Shown here: one piece after another, positions 9,774 through 17,733 of the stretch | Position numbering within the stretch: position 1 is the stretch's first letter | Layout: the number at the start of each line of letters is the position of its first letter | NCBI GenBank assembly: GCA_002773795.1 | Contig: PFAD01000008.1 | Location: 457,247-521,246 of the forward strand | Direction: 5' to 3' | DNA: 64,000 bases | Source of the DNA: Chlamydiae bacterium CG10_big_fil_rev_8_21_14_0_10_42_34 | Lineage (GTDB): Bacteria; Chlamydiota; Chlamydiia; Chlamydiales; SM23-39 | Translations under genes and position numbers: made by a program | The notes under the pieces: generated by a model | Database searches by the model: none | What the model was told of the DNA's origin: nothing | The model's input: only the letters and a program-made list of their open reading frames with translations

Positions 9774-11141
9774 ATGGACGCTGTCATGCTCTCCCGCATC
9801 CAATTTGCCTTTACCAGTATGTTTCACTATATCTATCCACCGCTCAGCATCGGGCTTGGAGTTGTGTTAGTGATCATGGAAGGTATCTACATCAAAACTA
9901 AAAACCCTCTCTACAAAGAGATGGCAAAATTCTGGGCCGGAATATTTTCTTTGACCTTTGCTCTCGGAGTTGCTACAGGACTTGTTCAAGTTTTTGGATT
10001 TGGAACAAATTGGGCATCTTACTCTCGTTTTGTCGGCGATGTTTTCGGTAGCGCTTTAGGGGCTGAAGGTGTCTTCGCTTTTTTCCTCGAGTCTGGCTTT
10101 TTAGGGTTAATGCTCTTCGGATGGAACCGGGTTAGCGCCAAAATGCACTATTTTGCCACCTGGATGGTCGCACTCGGAGCACATTTTAGCTCCATTTGGA
10201 TTGTTGTAGCCAATTCATGGATGCAAACACCAGCTGGACACAAAATTGTTGGGGAAGGTCCAGATGCTCGCGCAGTGATTACAAACTTTTGGGAAATGGT
10301 GTTCAACCCCTCATTTTTAGATCGAATCACCCATGTGGTCTTGGGATGCTGGCTCTGCGGGATATTCTTAGTTCTCAGTATCAGCGCCTATTATTTCCTC
10401 AAGAATAAACATATCGAATTTGCTAAAGCGAGCATGAAAATTGGACTTATTTTAAGTTCCGTTGTTCTCGTCTTACAGTTATTTTCAGCTCACAGCACCG
10501 CACGTGGTGTTGCCGTTAATCAACCAACTAAACTTGCAGCAATGGAAGGGATTTTTGATACAGAAACGCACGCCCCACTATCGCTATTGGGCTGGGTCGA
10601 TGTGAAAAACCAAACGATGCACGGCATCAAAATCCCCTCCCTTTTAAGTCTTCTCGCGTTCGGCAAAGCAGACGCTCCTGTAATGGGACTGAATGAAGTT
10701 CCTGTTGATGAACGTCCCCCTGTTCAAGTTGTCTATCAAGCTTATCATACAATGATCTGGATGTGGGGTTTAATGGCACTTGTAACTGTTGCAGCAATCT
10801 TCTTCTGGATAAGAAATAATTTTCAAAGTGCAAAATGGACATTGAGAGCACTTGTTATTTCAGTGATGTTTCCAATGGTTGCCAATCAAGTCGGTTGGAT
10901 GACTGCAGAAATTGGCCGTCAACCTTGGATTGTTTATAAAATCTTAAAAACACCCGCTGGTGTCTCTAAATCAATTGTAGCAGCTGAAGTTGCGTGGTCT
11001 TTAACGATGCTTTTTCTCATCTACTCTATGCTCCTTGTTCTGTTCTTGTATCTTCTCGATCGCAAAATCAAACACGGCCCCGTTGCTGAAGGTGCTAGAC
11101 CATCAGATACTGCTGAAGTTTATCGAAACCCAACTAGATAA
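9774..11141 (+). CDS. cydA: Cytochrome bd ubiquinol oxidase subunit I
   Basis: Inner-membrane haem subunit of the high-affinity quinol oxidase, which reduces O2 to water at low oxygen. It begins MDAVMLSRIQFAFTSMFHY, containing the haem-ligand His near residue 18, and has GVFAFFLESGFLGLMLFGW and the GRQPW motif of the quinol site. At 455 residues it belongs to the short Q-loop type. AAAGGA upstream of ATG 9774 supports the start. cydB follows after 12 bases. The 223 bases between prfC and cydA are AT-rich; I see no confident terminator or operator there. Confidence 0.97.
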   Translation: MDAVMLSRIQFAFTSMFHYIYPPLSIGLGVVLVIMEGIYIKTKNPLYKEMAKFWAGIFSLTFALGVATGLVQVFGFGTNWASYSRFVGDVFGSALGAEGVFAFFLESGFLGLMLFGWNRVSAKMHYFATWMVALGAHFSSIWIVVANSWMQTPAGHKIVGEGPDARAVITNFWEMVFNPSFLDRITHVVLGCWLCGIFLVLSISAYYFLKNKHIEFAKASMKIGLILSSVVLVLQLFSAHSTARGVAVNQPTKLAAMEGIFDTETHAPLSLLGWVDVKNQTMHGIKIPSLLSLLAFGKADAPVMGLNEVPVDERPPVQVVYQAYHTMIWMWGLMALVTVAAIFFWIRNNFQSAKWTLRALVISVMFPMVANQVGWMTAEIGRQPWIVYKILKTPAGVSKSIVAAEVAWSLTMLFLIYSMLLVLFLYLLDRKIKHGPVAEGARPSDTAEVYRNPTR

Positions 11142-11153
11142 GGAAAATAACGT

Positions 11154-12182
11154 ATGTCCGTATTTACACTAGATATTCTTTGGTACCTCGTTCTTGCTAC
11201 GGCGGTTGTCTTCTATGCGGTGCTCGATGGCTTTGATTTAGGAGTCGGTTCCTTGCAACTTTTTGCAAGAGATGACAAAGAACGGCGCATTTTCTTAAAC
11301 TCGATTGGACCTGTGTGGGACGGCAACGCAGTATGGCTTGTTATTATTGGAGGCGCTCTTTTTGCTGGCTTTCCCGAAGCCTTTGCTACAGTATTTTCCT
11401 CCTTTTATGTATTTTCGTTTTTGCTCCTTTTCGGATTAATATTCCGAGCGGTTTCCATTGAATTTAGAAGCAAACACGAATCTAAACGCTGGAGAAGAAA
11501 TTGGGACATAGCTTTTTGCCTTGCCAGCATCCTCATCTCTTTTGGAACGGGACTTGTTCTCGGTAATTTAATCGAGGGGATCCCCCTCGACGCAAACAAA
11601 GACTTCACAGGAAGCTTTGTTGGGTTTATCCGTCCTTATCCAATCTTTTTTGGACTGACAACTGTTGCCCTTTTTGCTATGCATGGAGCGATCTACTTGG
11701 TCATGAAAACGGACGGAGATTTGCAAGATTACCTTAAAACGTTGGCAAAAAAGACCATCTGGACTTTCATCCTCTGCTTTTTCGTACTAACGCTCGCAAC
11801 ATTTTACAACGCACCCTATATGACATGGCGAATGTGGGAGTTTCCTGTTTTATTTCTCATCCCATTCGCAGCACTATTAATTATCCTAAACATCCCAAGG
11901 CAAATGCATAAAAATAATAGCGGCTGGGCATTTATCTCCTCATGTCTTGGTATTTTAGGACTTTTATCTCTGTTTGCAATTGGTAGTTTTCCGACGCTAG
12001 TCCGGTCGAGCATTAATCCTGCGGAATATAGCCTCACTGTGAGTAATTCAGCCTCATCAGAACTTACCCTTACAATCCTTTTGATTATCGTTTTGATTGG
12101 GATCCCTTTAGTACTCGCTTATGGCGCCTATATTTATCGGATCTTTAGAGGGAAAGTGATACTCGACGACCATAGCTACTAA
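11154..12182 (+). CDS. cydB: Cytochrome bd ubiquinol oxidase subunit II
   Basis: Partner subunit of CydA, with eight or nine transmembrane segments and 342 residues, normal for the family. The diagnostic LDGFDLGVGSL near residue 24 and GPVWDGNAVWLVIIGGALFAG are present. AAGGAAAATAACGT precedes ATG 11154. The two genes are one operon. No CydX-like small subunit is obvious immediately after it. Confidence 0.97.
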   Translation: MSVFTLDILWYLVLATAVVFYAVLDGFDLGVGSLQLFARDDKERRIFLNSIGPVWDGNAVWLVIIGGALFAGFPEAFATVFSSFYVFSFLLLFGLIFRAVSIEFRSKHESKRWRRNWDIAFCLASILISFGTGLVLGNLIEGIPLDANKDFTGSFVGFIRPYPIFFGLTTVALFAMHGAIYLVMKTDGDLQDYLKTLAKKTIWTFILCFFVLTLATFYNAPYMTWRMWEFPVLFLIPFAALLIILNIPRQMHKNNSGWAFISSCLGILGLLSLFAIGSFPTLVRSSINPAEYSLTVSNSASSELTLTILLIIVLIGIPLVLAYGAYIYRIFRGKVILDDHSY

Positions 12183-12235
12183 TCCTATGAAAGCTAAAGT
12201 TGACACTTGTTTAATAATTTGCTACGTATTGCAAT

Positions 12236-12391
12236 ATGATTCGAAAACTAGCATCAGGGCAGTACCGCCTCTATTCAAGAAAGAAAAATCCGAAGACAGG
12301 GAAGCGTAGGAATTTAGGTACATTTCCTACACTTGAAGCTGCAAAAAAACACGAGCGCGAAGTTCAGTTTTTTAAGAGACAACACGCCTAG
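12236..12391 (+). CDS. Small basic protein (51 aa), integrase arm-binding-like
   Basis: Reads MIRKLASGQYRLYSRK and continues with KTGKRRNLGTFPTLEAAKKH, ending RQHA. The basic three-strand-plus-helix pattern (YRLYSRKK...RRNLGTF...EAAKKHE) recalls AP2/arm-binding domains of tyrosine integrases, and I remember similar free-standing short proteins from unrelated bacteria. A perfect TTGACA at 12200-12205 lies upstream with a weak TACGTA 17 bases later, which would put the transcript start almost on the ATG. No Shine-Dalgarno sequence is visible, so it may be leaderless. The last 20 bases overlap the converging NnrS-like gene. Function unknown. Confidence 0.65.
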   Translation: MIRKLASGQYRLYSRKKNPKTGKRRNLGTFPTLEAAKKHEREVQFFKRQHA

Positions 12392-13577
12392 CCTTTAATG
12401 CAAACCCCTTAAAAACTTCCACGCACCAAAGACCAACCCCCACCATTTCTATCATCCCGCTCATCGCAATGTAAGAAAATCCGATCGGATGCCAATCGGT
12501 AAGAATTTGCAAAACTACACGAAAAAAACAACCTATATTGAGGAGAAAAAACCATCCGCTAAATTGTGAGACTCCCATGGGATAATAAAGGTGAACTGTA
12601 ATTCCGATGAGAGATAAAGAAGCAAAGCCAACGGTTGCCGCATGCCGGATAGCCCCGTAGTAAGCATGACTAAAAGGGATGTGAGAAAAGTAGCCATATA
12701 ATGGCAATATCATCAACATCAGCTCAGATAAAATTAACCATGCAAGTGCTGTGCGAAAAAACATCCCCACAGGCTTTAGTTCTAAAACAAAAAGGAGAGT
12801 CCCTACGAAAAGCAATATCCAAGCAAGGGGCAAAAAAGCAGCTATAACGTGGTTTTGCGAGACTCTGTAGGCAAGGAAAAGTGATATTTCGCCAACTAAC
12901 GCACAAGTTAATAACACCCAACTTAAATTCAATCTTCGACTCTTAGCGTTTCTATGAATGCAAAGAAGAAAGGCAAAAACAGCAAAAAGAGCCGTTCCAT
13001 GAACCTGTAGATCCCGTAAGGGGGCTTGATAAGTGGCTACCTGAGCAAGCAGCGCTTTTTCTCCTACGGCAAGAAATGTTTTCCCGTGATGCCAGAAAGA
13101 ATACAACGCCGATAAAACAAAGGAAAAAAAAGCTGTGTAAAGAAACAAGTGGGCGGGCGACTTGGTAGCAAAAAGCAATGGAGTTACATTCGCTAAGAAA
13201 ATAAGGACCGAAATGACAATTGCCCCATTTCCTAAATTGGCATAGAACAAAGAGGGCAAACCAATTGAACTTACCAAATTCATAGTCACACCGAGCAGCA
13301 TGAAACCTATCATTAGATACTGCCAATAAGAGTCAATTGGGTCTTTGCCAAAATACTTAGGAAGAAAAGAGCTAAAAATTCCCATAATCATCAGGCCTAC
13401 CCAACCATAAATTTGGGCTTGACCGTGTGCATTGATTGCAAAAAGATTTAAAGAGGTAAAATTTTCAACGCCCCTTAATTGCCACAAAAACATAGTCCCC
13501 CAAGAAGCTCCAAAGATAATCATAATGAATGCGGCTGCGAGGAAAAAGGGGGTAGGGAATATTTTTGAACTTTGCAT
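12372..13577 (-). CDS. NnrS-family haem/copper membrane protein
   Basis: A polytopic protein of about 401 residues with roughly twelve hydrophobic segments. FAINAHGQAQIYGWVGLMIMG and IRHAATVGFASLSLIGITVHL resemble the paired His motifs of NnrS, a haem- and copper-containing protein known to protect against nitric oxide and metabolic stress. I choose ATG 13577 (MQSSKIFPTPFF) because GGAAAGG lies just upstream. Longer in-frame starts at 13604 and 13664 lack such a site and would run into the divergent transposase-like gene. A distant cytochrome oxidase subunit I relationship is the alternative reading. Confidence 0.72.
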   Translation of the reverse strand: MQSSKIFPTPFFLAAAFIMIIFGASWGTMFLWQLRGVENFTSLNLFAINAHGQAQIYGWVGLMIMGIFSSFLPKYFGKDPIDSYWQYLMIGFMLLGVTMNLVSSIGLPSLFYANLGNGAIVISVLIFLANVTPLLFATKSPAHLFLYTAFFSFVLSALYSFWHHGKTFLAVGEKALLAQVATYQAPLRDLQVHGTALFAVFAFLLCIHRNAKSRRLNLSWVLLTCALVGEISLFLAYRVSQNHVIAAFLPLAWILLFVGTLLFVLELKPVGMFFRTALAWLILSELMLMILPLYGYFSHIPFSHAYYGAIRHAATVGFASLSLIGITVHLYYPMGVSQFSGWFFLLNIGCFFRVVLQILTDWHPIGFSYIAMSGMIEMVGVGLWCVEVFKGFALKARRVVS

Positions 13578-13631
13578 AACCTTTCCATTTTTTTCTTCCA
13601 GCATGAACTTTTTTGGTTTAATGTAAATGAG

Positions 13632-14666
13632 ATGTTTACCCCAAAAAATGTGACACTCGACCATCTAGAAAAGCTACCCAAAGAGACTTTTTTTGAAAAA
13701 GCTCTCTTAAACTTGCCAGACGAAAATCTATTGGCTGATTTAACAATTCGGCGAGGCAATGGCAGGAACGACTACCCTCTTTCCATCTTATGGAAAGGGC
13801 TACTGGCATACGTCGCTTTTAAATGCACCTCGATAGAAGATCTAAAAAAACAAATAGAAAAGACCCCTTTGCTGCAAACCCTATTCCCATCTTTTCCTCC
13901 CCCATCTTCTTTCTCACGGTTTTCCCATCTTCTCAATAAATGCGATGCTTCTTTAAAAAAGCTACACAGTCAACTCTTAGAAAGGGTTTGCAGAAAACCT
14001 GTCCTTGCTATCGGCTTTTTCCAAGGAACGCACTTACTTTGGGATACCTTTTCTAAACTCCCTCTTTACTTCGAAAAAGCAAAACCCAATGAGCCTCCAG
14101 AAGCGGGCGCTTTAAGACTTCTGAGCGATCTTTATTCGTCATCTCCCCAAGTGATCCAAAGAGCAGAATATTTAATCGGAGATAGCTCCTATGAGAATTT
14201 GATCGAATCTACATGGGATCTATACCGCTTAAAGCCGATTATTCCTTTAGACGATCGCCCTCCATCTAAAACAACTTTTCGAAATGCACAATATGATGAA
14301 AAAGGGGGAGTTTATTGCATTGGGAAGCAAAATCCTAATAGCATGATTTTTGCCGGATTTGAAAAAGACAGGATGAGCCTTAAGTATCGATGTATGGCAA
14401 ACCACTATGGCACTTCGTGTGGAAAAGAGGATAACTGCCCTCTTTGGAAAGGGCTTCGAATTCCCCTTTCTACCGATCGAAAAATATTTACCCCTTTACC
14501 CAGGTCTAGCTATCGATGGAAATCGATCTTCAAAACCTACGAGACAAAAGATGCCCTAGAAAAAATGCTGTATTCATTTCCAAATCGCAAATATAAGCAA
14601 CGAGTCCAACTCTACTCTCTTTTATTATTAGCCGCATCACTCGCGGATCATAAAGTTGACAAATGA
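13632..14666 (+). CDS. Transposase-related protein (DDE, IS1182/IS4-like), probably immobile
   Basis: A 344-residue protein with the N-terminal DUF772-like block DYPLSILWKGLLAYVAFK and a SFSRFSHLL segment. GDSSYENL looks like the second Asp of a DDE site (ADKGYDS in relatives). A Cys-rich stretch (CMANHYGTSCGKEDNC) and a C-terminal RVQLYSLLLLAASLADH follow. The expected first Asp region reads VLAIGFFQGTHLLW, so it may be altered. No terminal inverted repeats are possible within its boundaries: its 3' end overlaps nrdG by 30 bases and its 5' end nearly abuts the NnrS-like gene. I read it as a domesticated or decayed transposase. ATG 13632 is preferred over the upstream 13572. Confidence 0.6.
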   Translation: MFTPKNVTLDHLEKLPKETFFEKALLNLPDENLLADLTIRRGNGRNDYPLSILWKGLLAYVAFKCTSIEDLKKQIEKTPLLQTLFPSFPPPSSFSRFSHLLNKCDASLKKLHSQLLERVCRKPVLAIGFFQGTHLLWDTFSKLPLYFEKAKPNEPPEAGALRLLSDLYSSSPQVIQRAEYLIGDSSYENLIESTWDLYRLKPIIPLDDRPPSKTTFRNAQYDEKGGVYCIGKQNPNSMIFAGFEKDRMSLKYRCMANHYGTSCGKEDNCPLWKGLRIPLSTDRKIFTPLPRSSYRWKSIFKTYETKDALEKMLYSFPNRKYKQRVQLYSLLLLAASLADHKVDK

Positions 14667-15341
14667 CTCTTGAAGATATTGGATCAATTGAAAATCCATG
14701 GAAAATGAACCTGTTTTATTTAAGTCAGCGTCGCCACATCCATTGGACCTAAATTTTTGAAGCACAAAAGTATCTGCTTTCATCTCCTTTAATTCTTGGG
14801 CAACACCATATAGATCTTCAGAAGATAATAGATCTGGATGCACTGTCGTCCGGAACTCATAATCTACACCACTTTGCAAAATCAATGCAGCCGACTCTTT
14901 TGGCCCTTTGCCGCTTTGCCGCACACGGGTTATTTTTTCATATGAATGAAACGGGGCCTTAATATCCATTCCCACCCAATCTAGATATTTAAGTATCTCC
15001 TTGAGCTTTCTCGGATAGATCCCTGCAGTATGTATTCCTACTTTCATCCCAAGATCTTTGATTTGCTGCATCCCTTCCCCCAAATTTCTCTGTAGCAGTG
15101 GCTCACCTCCACTGAAAACCACAGCATCGAGAAACCCTCTTCTCTCGCCAAGCAAAGAGAGGGTCTTATCCCAAGATAAAGACCCTTTTAGTGAAATTGG
15201 CTGCAAATGGGGATTATGACAATAACCGCAGGCCCAAGGACATCCCTGACAAAAAATCACTGCGGACAAACATCCTGGGTAATCAATTGTTGTAAAAGGG
15301 ACAAGCCCTGCTACTTGGATTAAATCACATCCCATAGTCAT
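14637..15341 (-). CDS. nrdG: Anaerobic ribonucleotide reductase activating protein (radical SAM)
   Basis: Radical-SAM enzyme that installs the glycyl radical on class III ribonucleotide reductase. The 4Fe-4S ligands are in FCQGCPWACGYCHNP (CxxxCxxC) near residue 30, and VVFSGGEPLLQ is the SAM-binding GGE motif. At 234 residues it fits the NrdG2-type family. AGGAG, 6 bases before ATG 15341, overlaps the end of the preceding small gene, so the three nrd genes are translationally linked. It lies last in the operon nrdD - glycyl domain - nrdG. The extreme 3' end overlaps the transposase-like gene. Confidence 0.92.
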   Translation of the reverse strand: MTMGCDLIQVAGLVPFTTIDYPGCLSAVIFCQGCPWACGYCHNPHLQPISLKGSLSWDKTLSLLGERRGFLDAVVFSGGEPLLQRNLGEGMQQIKDLGMKVGIHTAGIYPRKLKEILKYLDWVGMDIKAPFHSYEKITRVRQSGKGPKESAALILQSGVDYEFRTTVHPDLLSSEDLYGVAQELKEMKADTFVLQKFRSNGCGDADLNKTGSFSMDFQLIQYLQESFVNFMIRE

Positions 15342-15344
15342 CTA

Positions 15345-15506
15345 CTACTCCTGGTTGACCGTTACACACTCTCGGAAAAATTTTCTTTCTTCATGTTCCC
15401 CTTTTTTTCCAATATTGAACGAAGAGACAGGACGATGATATCCCATGACCCGTGTCCATATTTCACAAGGTTGACGCTCATTGTCTTTCAAATGTATTTT
15501 TTTCAT
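15345..15506 (-). CDS. Free-standing NrdD glycyl-radical domain (53 aa)
   Basis: A 53-residue protein, MKKIHLKDNERQPCEIW then RVMGYHRPVSSFNIGKKGEH and EERKFF. The RVxGYxRPV...N.GK..E..R pattern is the C-terminal glycyl-radical loop of class III reductase (Pfam NRDD), with the Gly of VMGY as the presumed radical site. It is separate from nrdD: nrdD stops at 15509, and this gene starts two bases later in another frame with its own AGGAG ribosome site. The natural reading is that the radical domain is supplied as a separate chain and is activated by NrdG. Confidence 0.88.
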   Translation of the reverse strand: MKKIHLKDNERQPCEIWTRVMGYHRPVSSFNIGKKGEHEERKFFRECVTVNQE

Positions 15507-15508
15507 AT

Positions 15509-17221
15509 CTACTCTCCTAGTTGCTGTTTTAATAAAATCTGCTCATCACACCGCGGGCAAAATGGATGTTCCCCCGCCAAATACCCATGCTTTGGGCAAA
15601 TTGAAAACGTAGGTGTAACCGTAATATAAGGAATCCTAAACTGGGTCAGCGCCCTTCTCACTAATTTTTTACACGCATCGATCGAAGAAATTTTCTCTGC
15701 CATATAAAGGTGTAAAACAGTGCCCCCTGTATACTTTTGTTGCAATTTCTCTTGTTTTTGGAGCGCCTCAAAAGGATCTTCTGTAAATCCTACGGGGAGT
15801 TGCGAAGAATTCGTATAGTAAGGATTTGTAACGGTTCCTGCCTGCAAAATTGTCGGAAACCTTTTCAGATCCTCTTTTGCAAAACGGTATGTTGTCCCCT
15901 CCGCAGGAGTTGCTTCCAAGTTATAAAGATGACCCGTTTTTTCTTGAAATTCTGTCATTCGCAAACGGATGTGATCGAGAATTCTACAAGCAAAAGCCAT
16001 TCCGAAATCAGTCGCAATCGATTCGCAATCTTCTGTGAAATTTCGGATCATTTCATTAAGGCCATTTACCCCAATTGTTGAAAAATGGTTACGAAGAGTG
16101 CCAAGATACCTTTTCGTAAATGGATACAGTCCTGAATCTAAAAAGTTTTGAATGACCCTTCTTTTAATTTCGAGACTGTCCTGAGCGAGCTGAAGGAGAT
16201 CATCCAATCTTTGCAGCAGACCATTTTCATCCCCTTTATAAACAAAGCCAAGTCTTGCGCAGTTGATCGTAACCACGCCAAGAGAACCTGTCTGCTCGGC
16301 CGAACCAAATAGACCGTTGCCACGCTTTAAAAGCTCTCTTAGATCCAGCTGAAGTCTACAACACATAGATCGGATAAAGTTTGGCTTAAGCTCCGAATTA
16401 ATAAAGTTTTGGAAATAGGGAAGCCCATACTTTGCAGTCATTGAAAAAAGGATGTTCGCATTTTCACTATCCCATGGGAAATCAGACGTAATGTTGTAGG
16501 TAGGGATTGGGAAAGTAAAAACGCGCCCTTTATGATCACCCTCCATCATTACCTCGATAAATGCGCGATTGATCATCCCCATTTCAACTTCAAGATCCCC
16601 ATACCGAAATGGCATCTCTTTTCCAGCAATGATAGGGACTTGCTGGCGCAAGTCTTCAGGGCAGGTCCAATCAAAGGTTAAATTAGTAAAAGGTGTTTGA
16701 CTCCCCCAACGAGAAGGAACATTGAGGTTGAAAATGAGCTCTTGCATTTTCTGTTTTACTTGAGAGTAATTAAGATTTTCTTTTCGGACATAAGGGGCCA
16801 AATAAGTATCAAATGAGCTAAACGCTTGAGCACCGGCCCACTCATTTTGCAAAGTACCTAAAAAATTCACGATTTGACCAATTGCACTCGAAAGATGCTT
16901 TGGAGGTCCTGCTTCAACTTTGCCAGCTACACCGTTGAACCCCTCATGTAAAAGAGTTCTCAGCGACCATCCCGCACAGTAGCCACAGAGCATATCCAAA
17001 TCGTGAATGTGGAAATCAGCTTCTCTATGAGCCCTGCCAATTTCAGGTGGATATATTCTGTTTAGCCAATAGTTCGCTGTCATTTTTCCAGATGCACTTA
17101 AAATCAGCCCCCCCATCGAATAGCCCTGATTTGCATTTGCCTTTACACGCCAATCTTTTTGATCAAGGTACTCATCTAATGTATCTTCCACACAAACATT
17201 TGTCCTCGCAACTTGCACCAT
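15509..17221 (-). CDS. nrdD: Anaerobic (class III) ribonucleoside-triphosphate reductase, catalytic chain
   Basis: Reduces ribonucleotides to deoxyribonucleotides without oxygen. The 570 residues include DFHIHDLDMLCGYCAGWSL near the N-terminus, the NVPSRWGSQTPFTNL block, and FSICPKHGYLAG with CPRCDE, the four Cys of the C-terminal zinc site. The chain then ends: the glycyl-radical loop normally following the zinc site is absent and is encoded next door at 15345-15506. An ATP-cone is not seen. GGAGG 7 bases before ATG 17221 gives the start. Two NrdR boxes lie directly upstream. An anaerobic reductase is unusual for chlamydiae and suggests an anoxic host niche. Confidence 0.93.
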   Translation of the reverse strand: MVQVARTNVCVEDTLDEYLDQKDWRVKANANQGYSMGGLILSASGKMTANYWLNRIYPPEIGRAHREADFHIHDLDMLCGYCAGWSLRTLLHEGFNGVAGKVEAGPPKHLSSAIGQIVNFLGTLQNEWAGAQAFSSFDTYLAPYVRKENLNYSQVKQKMQELIFNLNVPSRWGSQTPFTNLTFDWTCPEDLRQQVPIIAGKEMPFRYGDLEVEMGMINRAFIEVMMEGDHKGRVFTFPIPTYNITSDFPWDSENANILFSMTAKYGLPYFQNFINSELKPNFIRSMCCRLQLDLRELLKRGNGLFGSAEQTGSLGVVTINCARLGFVYKGDENGLLQRLDDLLQLAQDSLEIKRRVIQNFLDSGLYPFTKRYLGTLRNHFSTIGVNGLNEMIRNFTEDCESIATDFGMAFACRILDHIRLRMTEFQEKTGHLYNLEATPAEGTTYRFAKEDLKRFPTILQAGTVTNPYYTNSSQLPVGFTEDPFEALQKQEKLQQKYTGGTVLHLYMAEKISSIDACKKLVRRALTQFRIPYITVTPTFSICPKHGYLAGEHPFCPRCDEQILLKQQLGE

Positions 17222-17242
17222 ATCTAGCCTCCATACTTATAC

Positions 17243-17290
17243 CCACAACATATAGTATGCATATATACAATCAAATACCATATGTTGTGT
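17243..17290 (-). promoter_or_regulatory. Tandem NrdR boxes controlling nrdD
   Basis: Two 16-base sites, 17243-17258 and 17275-17290, read on the minus strand as ATACTATATGTTGTGG and ACACAACATATGGTAT. By my alignment each matches ACACWATATATWGTGT at 13 of 16 positions. The spacer is exactly 16 bases, giving 32 bases centre to centre, the three-turn spacing known for NrdR pairs. The outer arms form a perfect CACAACATAT/ATATGTTGTG inverted repeat. A promoter between the boxes (TTGATT and TATGTT on the minus strand) is plausible. NrdR repression with dATP is inferred. Confidence 0.85.
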
Positions 17291-17387
17291 TCGATCGGTA
17301 GTTTTGCGATGTATAAGAACAGAAAAAGAGAGCATCTCTCAGTAAGGGAGCCTATAAATATGCAATGAGAATGTGGGGTATTTTATT

Positions 17388-17410
17388 GGAGGGCGCAAAA
17401 AACGCCCTCC
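17388..17410. terminator. Strong hairpin between holin-like gene and nrdD promoter
   Basis: Perfect 8-bp stem GGAGGGCG / CGCCCTCC around a CAAAAAA loop. It lies downstream of the holin-like gene and upstream of nrdD. Neither strand has a proper T-tract after the stem, so it may be a transcript end formed by processing or a Rho-independent terminator of weak type. Confidence 0.5.
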
Positions 17411-17445
17411 AAGGAGAAACTAGTTTACTTAAGCATCTGGAAAGA

Positions 17446-17721
17446 TTACTCGTGATGTCTTGAACACTCTTTGCAAGATCCCATCTTATTGTAAAACCAA
17501 GCAAGAAGCATTAGGCCGATAAACGCATCGAAAAAACCATAGACAAGCCCAAGAAAAGCTCCCCCCCAGCTAATGTCGTAGCCTGGATAAATGCTCATCA
17601 TGGTCATTAAAAAATCTTTCGAATAGCCCGTGTAAATTGCTAAGACAGTGCAAATAAACATGCATGCACCCCAAACAATTCCTCCAGCAGCTCCTAATCT
17701 AAATGGACTTAACATAAACAC
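17446..17721 (-). CDS. Small two-TM membrane protein ('bacteriophage holin'-like)
   Basis: A 91-residue protein with hydrophobic segments at about 9-30 (LGAAGGIVWGACMFICTVLAI) and 53-78, and a Cys/His tail (CKECSRHHE). The GIVWG... and SWGGAFLGLVYGFFDAFIG pattern is that of small proteins annotated as phage holins in many non-phage contexts. It lies 12 bases after the SPW/VKOR gene in the same direction, so an operon with that gene and the SDR is likely. No lysis genes are near, so a holin role is doubtful. Confidence 0.72.
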   Translation of the reverse strand: MFMLSPFRLGAAGGIVWGACMFICTVLAIYTGYSKDFLMTMMSIYPGYDISWGGAFLGLVYGFFDAFIGLMLLAWFYNKMGSCKECSRHHE

Positions 17722-17733
17722 CTCAAATTATAG

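Noticed and set aside
17446-17721. Prophage lysis cassette
   Set aside because: No endolysin, spanin or structural phage genes are nearby; the holin-like protein belongs to a redox-type operon.
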